DNA of 64,000 nucleotides. It comes from Mesorhizobium sp. ES1-4. Its GTDB lineage: Bacteria > Pseudomonadota > Alphaproteobacteria > Rhizobiales > Rhizobiaceae. The stretch spans positions 1 to 64,000 of the forward strand of contig NZ_JAIUGV010000006.1 of the NCBI RefSeq assembly GCF_020164745.1. Reading direction: 5' to 3'. The translations under genes and the position numbers were made by a program. Shown here one piece after another: positions 9,452-17,967 of the stretch. Every line of letters starts with the position of its first letter. Within the stretch, counting starts at the first letter, position 1. Under the pieces are notes generated by a model. It saw nothing but the letters and a program-made list of their open reading frames with translations. It made no database searches and was not told the origin of the DNA.

Positions 9452-9789
9452 GAAACCATCCCTGGTTTGCTGGCCCGGTTTGCCGGGCTTCGACGAGGCG
9501 CCATGGACCGCGCGGCGGCGGGGAGAAACGTAAACGATCTCGTCGGTGCGGGATGCCAGGATCGGTATCCCGCACCGCACCGACGAGCCCCTTGGCCAGG
9601 TTTTCGAGCCCGGCATCCGCCCCCGCGGATCTGAAAATTTCTTGCGCCAGACACGTTACAGGCTGCCTGGTCGGTGAGTCGCGGCTCTGCCAATTGCCCT
9701 CCCGCTGCAGATCCGAACCCCATTGATGTTGAATTTCACGCCGGGGTTGCTCTCCTGTCAATAAAAAGATGTGACTTTTTTTGGGTATT

Positions 9790-9835
9790 TTGCCCGAAAG
9801 CATGGGCAATTCCTTTAAAAGCGTTAGGAATGCCC
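9790..9835. promoter_or_regulatory. Candidate DeoR operator cluster
   Basis: In the divergent gap between the kinase-like gene and the DeoR gene there are overlapping inverted repeats. TTGCCC (9790-9795) faces GGGCAA (9804-9809) across 8 bases. GGGCAATTCCT (9804-9814) faces AGGAATGCCC (9826-9835), complementary except for one extra A. They sit 31-76 bases upstream of the deoR-family start at 9866. The rest of the gap (9452-9789) shows a T-rich stretch near 9775 but nothing else I can name. Confidence 0.5.
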
Positions 9836-9865
9836 TAGAATCGGTCAATTCCGGGACGCCCATAT

Positions 9866-10660
9866 ATGATCCACTCGAAACGGCATGGCGAGATCCTGCG
9901 GCTGCTGCAGGAAGAGGGAACCGTCACCATCGCCAGCCTGGCCGACAGGTTGGGCGTTTCACTCGAAACCGTGCGCCGTGACGTCAAGCCGCTTACCGGC
10001 GACGGTTCGGTTCTGAAGATGCATGGCGCCATCGGTCTGCCGTCGATGATCGGCGAAGCGCCGTTCGAACGGCGCATGCGCGAGAATGCCGAGGCCAAGC
10101 GCAGCATTGCCCGCGCGGTCGCGGCCACTATCCGTGACGGCGAATCGATCATGCTCGATACCGGCACCACGACTTCATTCCTCGCGCGCGAACTGCTCGG
10201 CCACCGGCGCCTTACGGTCGTCACCAACTCATCCGATATTGCCCGCACGCTGGCGACCATCAACGGCAACAAGGTCTATATGGCCGGCGGCGAACTGCGC
10301 AGCGATTCAGGTGCCGCCTTCGGGACGCCGGCCATCGAGTTCGTCAGCCGCTTCTCGGTCAGCCACGCCATCATCTCCACCGGCGCCGTCGATGCGGTGA
10401 CTGGCGTCATGGACTACGATCTCGAAGAGGCTGAATTCGCCCGCATGGTGCTGTCCAGAGGCCAGCGCTCGCTCGTCATCACCGACCACACGAAGTTCGG
10501 CCGCCAGGGCCTGGTTCAGGTCTGCGGTTTCGATGGTTTTTCCGAACTCGCCACCGACCGGGCGCCGCCGCATGACATTGCCGCCGCACTCGCACAGGCT
10601 GGCGCCCGGCTCAGCATTGCCGGCGGCTCAGCCGGAATTCAGCCGAACACCAAGGATTGA
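9866..10660 (+). CDS. DeoR/GlpR-family transcriptional regulator
   Basis: A 264-residue regulator. The N-terminal winged helix begins RHGEILRLLQEEGTVTIASL and contains the DeoR hallmark LGVSLETVRRDV near residues 30-41. The C-terminal DeoRC sensor domain has the LDTGTTTSFLAREL phosphate-binding-like motif. Members repress catabolic genes and respond to phosphorylated intermediates. It is divergent from the kinase/DMGDH-like pair, which is the likely target, and carries candidate operators just upstream. It ends in a 22-base convergent overlap with the thioredoxin-reductase-like gene. Confidence 0.9.
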   Translation: MIHSKRHGEILRLLQEEGTVTIASLADRLGVSLETVRRDVKPLTGDGSVLKMHGAIGLPSMIGEAPFERRMRENAEAKRSIARAVAATIRDGESIMLDTGTTTSFLARELLGHRRLTVVTNSSDIARTLATINGNKVYMAGGELRSDSGAAFGTPAIEFVSRFSVSHAIISTGAVDAVTGVMDYDLEEAEFARMVLSRGQRSLVITDHTKFGRQGLVQVCGFDGFSELATDRAPPHDIAAALAQAGARLSIAGGSAGIQPNTKD

Positions 10661-11538
10661 TGGGCGCACACGCCCGCGAAGGTGCCGCCCGACACGGCGA
10701 AGGCGATGTTGTGCATCGCGCGTGCAGCGTCGCCGGCGGCATAGACGCCGGGAACCGTCGTCCGCTGCTTGTCATCGACCGATATCACCGGGCCGAGCAG
10801 GCCGTCCTTGAAGCCGCAGCCGAGCTGTTCGGCCAGCGGGCTCGCCATCGTGTTGCGTGGCGCGGTGAACACCGCCTTGACGCCAGCCCTGCGGCCGCCG
10901 TCCAGGTGGACAACCAGGCCGCCGGAGCCGTCTTCGCGCAGTTCGCTGACCGTCGCGGGCTCGAATCTTACATTCTTGCCCTCCAGCGCAAGCACCTCTT
11001 CGGCGTCGGGCTCGATCAAGCCGTTGCCGAACAGCGTGACGTCGCCCCAGTCGGAAATCAGCTGTGCCTGATGCACGGACATCGGGCTGGTCGCGAGCAC
11101 GCCAAGCGGCCCGCCGGAGACCTCGTAGCCGTGGCAATAGGGGCAATGCAGGACGGTCCTGCCCCATTGTCCGGCAAGTCCGGGGACGTCCGGCAGGATA
11201 TCGCGCACACCGGTGGCCAGCACCAGCCGTGCGGCGCCGAATGTCTCGCCGCCATCGGTGGTGATTTCGAAATCGCTGCTGCTGTTGGCGACGGCCTTGT
11301 CGGCACGGGTGGTGACAAGCCGGGCTGTCGGATAGGCAAGCAATTGCCGCCTCGCATCGTCGAGGATCGCTCCGGGCGTGCGACCGTCCTGGCCGAGGAA
11401 GCCGTGCGAATGCGCGGCGAAGCGGTTGCGCGGCTGGCCGGCGTCGATCACCAGCACGTTGCGCCGCGCCCGCGCCGCCTGAATGGCGGCGGACAGGCCG
11501 GCGAAGCTGCCGCCGACGACGGCAAGATCATACTGCAT
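10639..11538 (-). CDS. Thioredoxin reductase-like FAD/NAD(P) oxidoreductase
   Basis: A 299-residue flavoprotein of the TrxB-like class II disulfide reductase family. GGSFAG at about 9-14 binds FAD, and LATGVRD is the mid-protein glycine-rich turn. The redox pair is in HCPYCHGYE, Cys132 and Cys135. This CPYC/HGYE form marks the TrxR homologues that differ from true TrxB (CATC), some of which act on glutathione-like or gliotoxin-like disulfides. The natural substrate is unknown. The ATG at 11538 lies inside the 3' end of the upstream Rrf2 gene, so the pair is probably one transcript and the regulator is its likely repressor. Confidence 0.87.
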   Translation of the reverse strand: MQYDLAVVGGSFAGLSAAIQAARARRNVLVIDAGQPRNRFAAHSHGFLGQDGRTPGAILDDARRQLLAYPTARLVTTRADKAVANSSSDFEITTDGGETFGAARLVLATGVRDILPDVPGLAGQWGRTVLHCPYCHGYEVSGGPLGVLATSPMSVHQAQLISDWGDVTLFGNGLIEPDAEEVLALEGKNVRFEPATVSELREDGSGGLVVHLDGGRRAGVKAVFTAPRNTMASPLAEQLGCGFKDGLLGPVISVDDKQRTTVPGVYAAGDAARAMHNIAFAVSGGTFAGVCAHQSLVFG

Positions 11539-11977
11539 GGCTGGAAACTCCAATGAGGTCGTAACGGCGGCGGAAATCGGCGGTCAGGTCGGCCAGGGTG
11601 ATGCGGCTGAGCTTCTCGGCCAGCAGTTTTTCGGCCGCGACGCGAAAATCGTCGAGCACGGCGATCACCGCCTGCTCGACGAGGCAGCCCGGGCTTTCCG
11701 GCTCGGTGCTGAACGGCAGCAGCGTTTCGCCGAGCGCGGCGCTGATCTCGGCCAGTGAAATGCCTTCGGGCGCGCGCCCGAGCAGCCAGCCGCCGCCATG
11801 CCCGCGCGACGAGGTGACGATGCCGGCATCGCGCAGCCCGGCGATGGTGCGGCGCACCACCACCGGATTGGTGTGGATGAAGGTGGCGAGCTGCTCGGAG
11901 GTCAGCGCCTGCTCTGGCTTTTCGGCCATGTGGACGAGGATGTGCAGGATGGAAGACAGGCGGCTGTTGCGTTTCAT
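11528..11977 (-). CDS. Rrf2-family transcriptional regulator
   Basis: A 149-residue winged-helix regulator with the Rrf2 pattern SILHILVHMAEK, LATFIHTNPVVVRRTIAGLR and GHGGGWLLGRAPEGISLAEI. The three-cysteine iron-sulphur loop of IscR/NsrR is absent; Cys98 is the only cysteine, which places it with the YwnA/HypR-like redox or thiol sensors. It overlaps the 5' end of the flavoprotein gene. A near-consensus promoter and an inverted repeat lie immediately upstream of the ATG, suggesting autoregulation and a leaderless transcript. Confidence 0.9.
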   Translation of the reverse strand: MKRNSRLSSILHILVHMAEKPEQALTSEQLATFIHTNPVVVRRTIAGLRDAGIVTSSRGHGGGWLLGRAPEGISLAEISAALGETLLPFSTEPESPGCLVEQAVIAVLDDFRVAAEKLLAEKLSRITLADLTADFRRRYDLIGVSSHAV

Positions 11978-12012
11978 GTAACCTAATTAGTTACAATATC
12001 ACGCAATGTCAA
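11978..12012 (-). promoter_or_regulatory. Strong promoter and operator of the Rrf2 gene
   Basis: On the minus strand TTGACA (12012-12007) is followed after exactly 17 bases by TAATTA (11989-11984) and then only six bases to the ATG. The inverted repeat GTAAC-N7-GTTAC (11978-11994) overlaps the -10 box, a common place for an Rrf2 repressor. The expected transcript start falls at or next to the ATG, so the mRNA may be leaderless. Confidence 0.65.
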
Positions 12013-12046
12013 ACGCGCCGGCGTCGTTTGGCAGTTTGCGGCATTG

Positions 12047-13408
12047 CTAGGCCGGCAGCGCGCGAAAACTCATCCTGAAGCAGGCGCCGCTGGGCTTGCC
12101 GTCGAGGATTTCGATTCGCCCGCCATGCAACTGCATGATCTCCTGCACCAGGTTTAGCCCAAGGCCGGCGCCATGATCCTGCGGCCGCAGCCGGTAGAAG
12201 GGCTCGAAAACGCGCTCCCGCTCGTTCAGCGGCACGCCGTCGCCTTCATCCCGCACCTCTATGGTGGCGGGTGTCGTGACGCTGACGGTGATCTTGCCGG
12301 CGCGGCCGCCATGCTCGATGGCGTTCTGGACGATGTTGGTCACCGCACGTTCGATCGCGGTGCGGTCGCCGGTGGCGAAAACCGTGTCGCTCACCGGCTC
12401 GAACGACATCTCGTATCCGGCCGCGAACGCCATCGGCGCGAGGTCGACGATGACGCCGCGCGCGATCGCCACGAGATCGACCTTTTCGAAAGGCGATGTT
12501 TGCCGGTCGAGCCGTTGCAGATCGAGCAACTGGTCGGTCAGCGTCGAAAGCCGCGCCGCGTCCTGCAGCAGCCTTGCCCGTTCCGGTGTCGCAGGCAGCG
12601 AGGCAAGCCGCGTGTTGAGGATGGCGACCGGTGTCCTGAGCTCATGGGCCGCGTCGGTGAGGAAGCGCTTGTGGCGCTCATAGCCCTTGTCGAGGCGCGC
12701 GAGGGCTGCGTTCACCGCTTTCACCAGCGGTGTCACCTCTGTCGGCACGTCCTTCAGTGGCAATTGCACGCCACGCTGGTCGATGTCGATGCGCTCGGCC
12801 TCGGCGGCCGCATGGCCAAGGCCCGAAAGGGCGCCACGCACCACCCAGGGCGTCGCGAATAGCGTGGCCAGCGCCATCAGCCCGGCGAGCGGCAATATGC
12901 CTTGCAGGAAGAATTGCGGCGCCTGGCCGAGCAGGCGCAGCAGCGAAAGCCCACCCTTGGTGCCGGTGAAGATCTGGACGTTGCCGGCCGCCGTATCGGT
13001 CCAGCGGATCTTTCCTTCCGGCGGCGCGCTCTGTCCGATTGCGTGGTCGATACGGGCGTCGCTGATGTTGTCCAGCAGTCCGATGAAAGGCTGGAAGACG
13101 GCCGGCACGGTGCCCTCCTGAAGCCGTTGGCCTTGTTTGTCGCGGATGATGAACCAGAGGTCGGGAACGTCAGAGCGCAGCATGGTCATGTCGGCGGTCG
13201 CGCGCAGCGTAAGCTTGCCGCCCGCGTCACGCGCCACCGCATCCGCCAGCACGTCCATCGTGCCGTCCTCGTAGTCATGCGGGATGAGCCCGGTGGCGAG
13301 CAAGGCGCCGAAAATGCCGACGATGAGCAGCGTCAGCATCGCGCATTGCAGCAAAGCGATGCGCAGCACCAGGCTCCATTTCAGCGAACGCGGGCGTCCG
13401 ATGCTCAT
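12047..13408 (-). CDS. Two-component sensor histidine kinase (QseC/TctE type)
   Basis: A 453-residue inner-membrane kinase. A first membrane helix spans about 15-40, a periplasmic domain about 42-165 and a second helix 170-192. After a HAMP-like linker the HisKA domain has AAHELRTPVAILN with phospho-acceptor His255. The ATPase domain shows the N-box NIVQNAIEHGG and G1 box VRDEGDGVPL, then FEPFYR and GAGLGLNLVQEI. It is encoded 10 bases downstream of its response regulator. The signal is unknown; the QseBC/TctDE branch senses metals, carboxylates or envelope state. Confidence 0.92.
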   Translation of the reverse strand: MSIGRPRSLKWSLVLRIALLQCAMLTLLIVGIFGALLATGLIPHDYEDGTMDVLADAVARDAGGKLTLRATADMTMLRSDVPDLWFIIRDKQGQRLQEGTVPAVFQPFIGLLDNISDARIDHAIGQSAPPEGKIRWTDTAAGNVQIFTGTKGGLSLLRLLGQAPQFFLQGILPLAGLMALATLFATPWVVRGALSGLGHAAAEAERIDIDQRGVQLPLKDVPTEVTPLVKAVNAALARLDKGYERHKRFLTDAAHELRTPVAILNTRLASLPATPERARLLQDAARLSTLTDQLLDLQRLDRQTSPFEKVDLVAIARGVIVDLAPMAFAAGYEMSFEPVSDTVFATGDRTAIERAVTNIVQNAIEHGGRAGKITVSVTTPATIEVRDEGDGVPLNERERVFEPFYRLRPQDHGAGLGLNLVQEIMQLHGGRIEILDGKPSGACFRMSFRALPA

Positions 13409-13418
13409 GGCCTCGCGC

Positions 13419-14093
13419 TCATGTCGTCTCGCGCAGCAGATAGCCGACGCCGCGAATGCCGTTGATCGTCACCCCGGCAGCGGCATCGGCGAGCTTGCGG
13501 CGCAGGCGCGAGACGTGGGTGTCGAGCGCGTTGGACTGGATTTCGTCGTCGAGGCCGAACACCGCCTCCATCAGCGCCTCGCGCTGCACCATGCGGCCGG
13601 TGCGGCGCATCAGCGCCTCCAGCACAAGAAGTTCGCGGCGCGGCAGGCTGAGCGGTTCGGCGCGGACAGACGCCTCGCCGTGTCCGACGTCGAGCACCAG
13701 ATCGCCGGCGCGGATGAACTGCGACTGCAGCGGTGCCGGGCGCCTGAGCAACGCGCGCAGCCGTGCCAGCAGTTCCTCGAAGGCGAATGGCTTTGCGAGA
13801 TAGTCGTCCGCGCCCATGTCCAGCCCATCGACTTTGTCCGAGGTGTCGCCTCTCGCCGTCAGCATCAGCACCGGCGTGGTGTTCTTGGCCGAGCGTAACC
13901 TGGGCACCAGCGACAGCCCGTCGCCATCCGGCAACTGGCGGTCGAGCAGGATGGCGTCGTAGCTGTCGGCGGCAACGAAGCCCTCCGCTTCGATCAGCGA
14001 GCCGGCGTGATCGACCACCATGTCATGGCGCTTCAGCGCGGCGCGCAAGGCAGAGACCATTTCGGGTTCGTCCTCGACCAGCAAGATCCGCAT
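13419..14093 (-). CDS. OmpR-family response regulator
   Basis: A 224-residue regulator. The receiver domain has the acidic pair at 8-9 (VEDEP), phospho-acceptor Asp51 in ILLDRQLPDGDG, and the conserved Lys in YLAKPF near 101. The C-terminal OmpR winged helix includes LPRRELLVLEALMRR and VSRLRRKLADAAAGVTI. The ATG at 14093 gives the normal family start; upstream codons are non-conserved. It is the first gene of the regulator-kinase pair and is divergent from pmtA. Confidence 0.93.
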   Translation of the reverse strand: MRILLVEDEPEMVSALRAALKRHDMVVDHAGSLIEAEGFVAADSYDAILLDRQLPDGDGLSLVPRLRSAKNTTPVLMLTARGDTSDKVDGLDMGADDYLAKPFAFEELLARLRALLRRPAPLQSQFIRAGDLVLDVGHGEASVRAEPLSLPRRELLVLEALMRRTGRMVQREALMEAVFGLDDEIQSNALDTHVSRLRRKLADAAAGVTINGIRGVGYLLRETT

Positions 14094-14184
14094 CGTCAGT
14101 TCTCCAGCAACAGCTTCGGGCGCTACCGCCCCAACATTGCGCGAGCATGGCAAAACCGGACGTCCCGGGGTCGACAGGCACTTT

Positions 14185-14312
14185 GTTTGCCGCCGCGAGA
14201 TTGCGCAATGTCTATGCAACCCAGTCGCGGCAAACAGCGCCGGTCGGCACGAATCGCCCGAGCCGGCGTGAAGGCGTCAGGCCCGAATATGCAACAGGTC
14301 GGGCCTGACGCC
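14185..14312. repeat. Two strong hairpins in the divergent gap
   Basis: The 281-base gap between the response regulator and the pmtA-like gene contains GTTTGCCGC (14185-14193) facing its complement GCGGCAAAC (14227-14235), and a perfect 14-base stem at 14273-14286 / 14299-14312 with a 12-base loop. No T-tract follows on either strand, so terminators are unlikely. The second hairpin ends about 62 bases before the pmtA start. I see no gene in the gap. Confidence 0.75.
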
Positions 14313-14374
14313 GAAATGAAATCGAGCGGCCACACCACTGTCTGGCGCGCCGCTGTCCGGGATCGAGGTTTGTC

Positions 14375-14974
14375 ATGTCTGCAAGTGATGCTCTGTCTTT
14401 TCTCATGGCGTGGACCGTCGCGCCGTTCAAGATCGGCTCTGTCACCCCATCCAGCTCCAGCCTGGCAACATTGATGACGCGCGACATCGGCCCCGAGACG
14501 GGCCCCGTGCTGGAGCTCGGCCCCGGAACAGGCCCATTTACACGGGCGCTGCTTGCACGCGGGGTGAGGGAGGAAGATTTGACGCTGATCGAATCCGATC
14601 CGGATTTCGCGGCACTCCTCAAGCGGCGCTTTCCCGCCGCCCGGATTTTCGAAATGGATGCCGTCGGCCTGCGCCACATGGCGCTGTTCCACGGGCCCGC
14701 GCTTGGCGCTGCCGTCAGCGGCTTGCCATTCCGCCTGATTTCGCCGCGCAAGACGCTCGCCATTCTCGAAGGTGTTTTCGCGAACCTTCGTCCTGATGGG
14801 GCGCTCTACCAGTTCACGCTGGGATGGCGCTGTCCGTTCGACCAGTCGCTGCTCGACCGTCTCGATCTCGAGGTTGCGCGGGTTGGCCATACCTTTCGCA
14901 ACTTCCCCCCGGCGACGGTCTATCGCATCGCCAGGATCAAGACGGCCGGGACCTACGACTGGCGCTTCGCATGA
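14375..14974 (+). CDS. PmtA-like phospholipid N-methyltransferase
   Basis: A 199-residue class I methyltransferase of the rhizobial PmtA family, which methylates phosphatidylethanolamine towards phosphatidylcholine at the cytoplasmic membrane. Family features are the amphipathic N-terminal WTVAPFKIGSVTPSSSSLA, the SAM motif VLELGPGTG, the SGLPFR block in place of the catalytic-loop motif, and a C-terminal FRNFPPATVYRI segment. A GAGG ribosome site precedes the ATG. Its stop overlaps the next start (ATGA), coupling it to a DedA protein. Lipid substrate and position in the pathway are inferred from family. Confidence 0.75.
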   Translation: MSASDALSFLMAWTVAPFKIGSVTPSSSSLATLMTRDIGPETGPVLELGPGTGPFTRALLARGVREEDLTLIESDPDFAALLKRRFPAARIFEMDAVGLRHMALFHGPALGAAVSGLPFRLISPRKTLAILEGVFANLRPDGALYQFTLGWRCPFDQSLLDRLDLEVARVGHTFRNFPPATVYRIARIKTAGTYDWRFA

Positions 14975-15588
14975 CGGGCCCGTTGTCAGCCGTCCTCGGC
15001 TTTGGCCTGCTTGGCGTTTTCTGCCTCGCTTTCACCGAAAAGATCCTGCCGGTTCCGCCCTCGCATGTGCTGCTGCTGTTCCTCGGCATGACGGCGGCGG
15101 CTGATGGTGCGTCGCTGGCGATCCTGCTGGCGGTGACGACGTCCGCCTCCTTCGCCGGCTGCCTTGTCTGGTATGCCGTTGGCCGCCGCATCGGATTTGA
15201 CCGTGCCGACCGGCTGATCGAACGAGCCGGCAGGTATGTCTTCCTGCGCCCCGAAACCTATCGCCAGCTTGGCCAGGCCTATCGCCGCAAACATGTCCGG
15301 GTATCCTTGCTGGCACAATTCATCCCGACGGTGCGCAACTACCTGCCGATCGCTGCCGGCGCGCTTTGTCTGCCTGCCTTGCCTTTCGCGGCCGCGACGC
15401 TGCTTGGCGCCGCCATCTGGAATGCGGGCTTTCTCCTGACCGGTTATCTCATGCGCGGCAGCGGCCGGGATTCCTTCACCGTGGGCCTGCGCATCATCGT
15501 GATCGTCGTGGCGTTGGAGACGACCTTCATGCTTGCGCTGCGCTATGGCCCGGCATGGCGCCGCCGCATCAGGCTGATGTTCGGCTGA
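14971..15588 (+). CDS. DedA/VTT-family membrane protein
   Basis: A 205-residue integral membrane protein of the DedA (VTT, SNARE-associated) family, implicated in flipping C55-isoprenoid phosphate or phospholipids. It has several hydrophobic helices, the re-entrant-loop block FTEKILPVPPSHVLLLFLG near 20-40, GRRIGFDRAD, and the conserved RFIPxxR-like LLAQFIPTVRNYLPIAAG around 120. The start overlaps the pmtA-like stop by four bases, so both are likely made together for membrane lipid remodelling. Confidence 0.85.
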   Translation: MTGPLSAVLGFGLLGVFCLAFTEKILPVPPSHVLLLFLGMTAAADGASLAILLAVTTSASFAGCLVWYAVGRRIGFDRADRLIERAGRYVFLRPETYRQLGQAYRRKHVRVSLLAQFIPTVRNYLPIAAGALCLPALPFAAATLLGAAIWNAGFLLTGYLMRGSGRDSFTVGLRIIVIVVALETTFMLALRYGPAWRRRIRLMFG

Positions 15589-15663
15589 GCGCCGGCTCTC
15601 CGGTCGTGGGATAAGCCTCGCCATCGGCTTTTCTTCGCGGCCGCGGCGGTGTTTAGTCCGGCC

Positions 15664-16575
15664 ATGGCCTTCACCATCCGCCAGTTGCAGTTCTTCATCG
15701 CCGTCGCCGAGCAAGGCACGGTGTCGCGCGCGGCGCAAAACCTCTCCATTTCGCAATCGTCGGTCACCGAGGCGATCAAGGAACTCGAAAGCGATCTCGG
15801 CGTCGAGCTCTTCGAGCGCCATCCGCGCGGCCTCAACATCACCCACAAGGGCCATCAGTTCCTGCGCCATGCGACAAAGATTCTCGCCGACGTGTCCGAC
15901 GCCCGCCGCTCTTTTTCCGGCGAGCAGGCCGTGGCCGGCGGGCGGCTGCAACTCGGCGTCACCTCCCTGGTCGCCGGCTACGTGCTGTCGGATCTGCTCT
16001 CCCGCTACCGCCGCGCCTATCCCGGTGTCGAGGTTTCGGCCATCGAGGACAATGGCGACTATCTCGAACACTTGCTGATCGGTGGCAAGCTGGACATTGC
16101 CGTCATGGTCACCTCCAATTTGCGTGACCGCACGGCGCTGCAATCGGAAATCCTAGAAGTCTCGGCCTATCGGCTGTGGCTGCCGCTCGGCCATTCCCTG
16201 GCCGGCGCCGACATTATCGGTGTCAGTGATATCGCCTCCGAACCGCTGATCATGCTTACCGTCGATGAGATCGAGGAGAACACCGGCAAGCTGCTGACCG
16301 CGATCGGTGCCAAGCCGCATGTCGCCTTCCGGACCCGTTCCGTGGAAGCCGTGCGCAGCCTGGTCGCCACCGGCGCCGGCGTGGCGCTGCTGCCCGACCT
16401 TGTCTACCGGCCATGGTCGCTGGAAGGCGACCGCATCGAATCGCGCGACATTTCGGGCTCCTTGCCGGTGGTGCAGGTCGGCATGGTCTGGCGGCGTGGC
16501 TCCGGCCTGCCGCAGGCGGCGCGCGACTTCATCGGCCTCGCCCAGTCGCAGCGGACGGTTCGCCAGCGTCTCTGA
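15664..16575 (+). CDS. LysR-family transcriptional regulator
   Basis: A 303-residue LysR regulator. The N-terminal helix-turn-helix spans about 4-62 (FTIRQLQFFIAVAEQGTVSR, then SISQSSVTEAIKELESDLG), followed by the periplasmic-binding-like effector domain. The ATG at 15664 matches the usual family start; a codon 15 bases earlier is possible. It stands directly upstream of the polyamine-type transporter operon, with a T-N11-A palindrome in between, and is the likely regulator of that operon. Confidence 0.9.
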   Translation: MAFTIRQLQFFIAVAEQGTVSRAAQNLSISQSSVTEAIKELESDLGVELFERHPRGLNITHKGHQFLRHATKILADVSDARRSFSGEQAVAGGRLQLGVTSLVAGYVLSDLLSRYRRAYPGVEVSAIEDNGDYLEHLLIGGKLDIAVMVTSNLRDRTALQSEILEVSAYRLWLPLGHSLAGADIIGVSDIASEPLIMLTVDEIEENTGKLLTAIGAKPHVAFRTRSVEAVRSLVATGAGVALLPDLVYRPWSLEGDRIESRDISGSLPVVQVGMVWRRGSGLPQAARDFIGLAQSQRTVRQRL

Positions 16576-16585
16576 CCCGTGAATC

Positions 16586-16602
16586 TATCGGAAAAACCGA
16601 TA
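16586..16602. promoter_or_regulatory. Candidate LysR operator
   Basis: TATCGG-AAAAA-CCGATA is a perfect 6+6 palindrome with a five-base centre and contains the LysR T-N11-A pattern. It begins 11 bases after the lysR stop and lies about 180 bases upstream of the binding-protein gene. Bases 16603-16781 otherwise contain no gene. Confidence 0.6.
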
Positions 16603-16781
16603 TCGCCCTTCTGATAAATGAATTTGCGAAACCGGAATTTTCGAAGCACTTTCCGCTGAGGACTAAAGTCGCCGTCAGAGCGGCATCGAGTCCAATGGAC
16701 GAGCTGAAAATTTTAAGTCCGCGTGTGACCTCCAGCGAGGACCGGAACCGGTTTTCGGGGCATGCGCCAAATGGGAGATCG

Positions 16782-17939
16782 ATGATGAATTCATTCCTGA
16801 AGTCATGCACTGCGCTGACGGTCGCGCTGGCCTTTTCCGGGCAGGCCATCGCCCAGGTCAAGGAACTCGGCAAGGGCGAAGGCCAGGTTAATATCGTAGC
16901 CTGGCCGGGCTATATCGAGCGCGGCGAGACCGACAAGGGCTATGACTGGGTCACCGCCTTCGAGAAGGAGAGCGGCTGCAAGGTCAACGTCAAGACCGCC
17001 AACACATCGGATGAAATGGTCTCGCTGATGAACGAGGGCGGCTTCGACCTCGTCACCGCGTCGGGCGATGCTTCGCTGCGCCTCGTCGCCGGCAAGCGCG
17101 TGCAACCGATCAACACCGATCTCATCCCAAGCTGGAAGATGGTCGACGACCGGCTGAAGGACGCGCCCTGGTTCACCGTCGACAAGGTGCATTATGGCGT
17201 CCCCTATCAGTGGGGTCCGAACATCCTGATGTACAATACCCAGGTGTTCAAGGAAGCACCGAAGAGCTGGAACGTCGTCTTCGAGGAAATGAAGCTGCCG
17301 GATGGCAAGTCCAACAAGGGTCGGGTCCAGGCCTATGACGGGCCGATCCATATCGCTGACGCCGCCAACTACCTGATGTTCCACAAGCCGGAACTCGGTA
17401 TCAAGGACCCCTACGAACTGAACGAGGACCAGTACAAGGCCGCGCTCGGCCTGCTGCGTGTCCAGCGCACGCTGGTCGGCCGCTACTGGCACGACGCCGC
17501 CATCCAGGTCGACGATTTCCAGAACGAAGGCGTCGTCGCGTCCGGCTCCTGGCCGTACCAGGTCAACACGCTGGTCGCCGCCAAGAAACCGGTCGCCTCG
17601 ACCGTGCCGGAGGAAGGCGTCACCGGCTGGGCCGACACCACCATGATGGAAGCCGATGCCGCGCACCCGAACTGCGCCTATATGTGGCTCGAGCATTCGC
17701 TGGCGCCGAAGGTGCAGGGCGACGTCTCGGCCTGGTTCGGCTCCCTGCCGGTCGTGCCCGCTGCCTGCAAGGGCAACGAACTGCTCGGCGAGGAAGGTTG
17801 CAAGACCAACGGCTACGACAATTTCGACAAGATCAAGTTCTGGAAGACGCCGGTCTCGAAATGCGTCACCCAGAACGATCAATGCGTGCCCTACTACCGC
17901 TGGGTGTCGGATTATATCGGCGTCATCGGCGGACGGTGA
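16782..17939 (+). CDS. Polyamine-type ABC transporter substrate-binding protein
   Basis: A 385-residue periplasmic binding protein of the PotD/PotF (SBP_bac_8) family. Residues 1-24 form a signal peptide ending at AIA. The mature protein has INIVAWPGY-like VNIVAWPGYIERG, then GGFDLVTASGDASLRLVAG and GVPYQWGPNILMYN, which frame the ligand cleft. Four cysteines near the C-terminus (CKGNELLGEEGCKTNG and CVTQNDQC) could form disulfides. A GGGAG site precedes tandem ATGs. It heads an operon with an ATPase, two permeases and an aminobutyraldehyde-type dehydrogenase, which supports a putrescine-like ligand. Confidence 0.88.
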   Translation: MMNSFLKSCTALTVALAFSGQAIAQVKELGKGEGQVNIVAWPGYIERGETDKGYDWVTAFEKESGCKVNVKTANTSDEMVSLMNEGGFDLVTASGDASLRLVAGKRVQPINTDLIPSWKMVDDRLKDAPWFTVDKVHYGVPYQWGPNILMYNTQVFKEAPKSWNVVFEEMKLPDGKSNKGRVQAYDGPIHIADAANYLMFHKPELGIKDPYELNEDQYKAALGLLRVQRTLVGRYWHDAAIQVDDFQNEGVVASGSWPYQVNTLVAAKKPVASTVPEEGVTGWADTTMMEADAAHPNCAYMWLEHSLAPKVQGDVSAWFGSLPVVPAACKGNELLGEEGCKTNGYDNFDKIKFWKTPVSKCVTQNDQCVPYYRWVSDYIGVIGGR

Positions 17940-17967
17940 TCTCGGCTCGCATTTGTTGATAGCCGGC

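Noticed and set aside
9452..9789. Glycine riboswitch upstream of the kinase/DMGDH-like pair
   Set aside because: The folate-linked enzyme made this worth checking, but no tandem aptamer pattern is visible.
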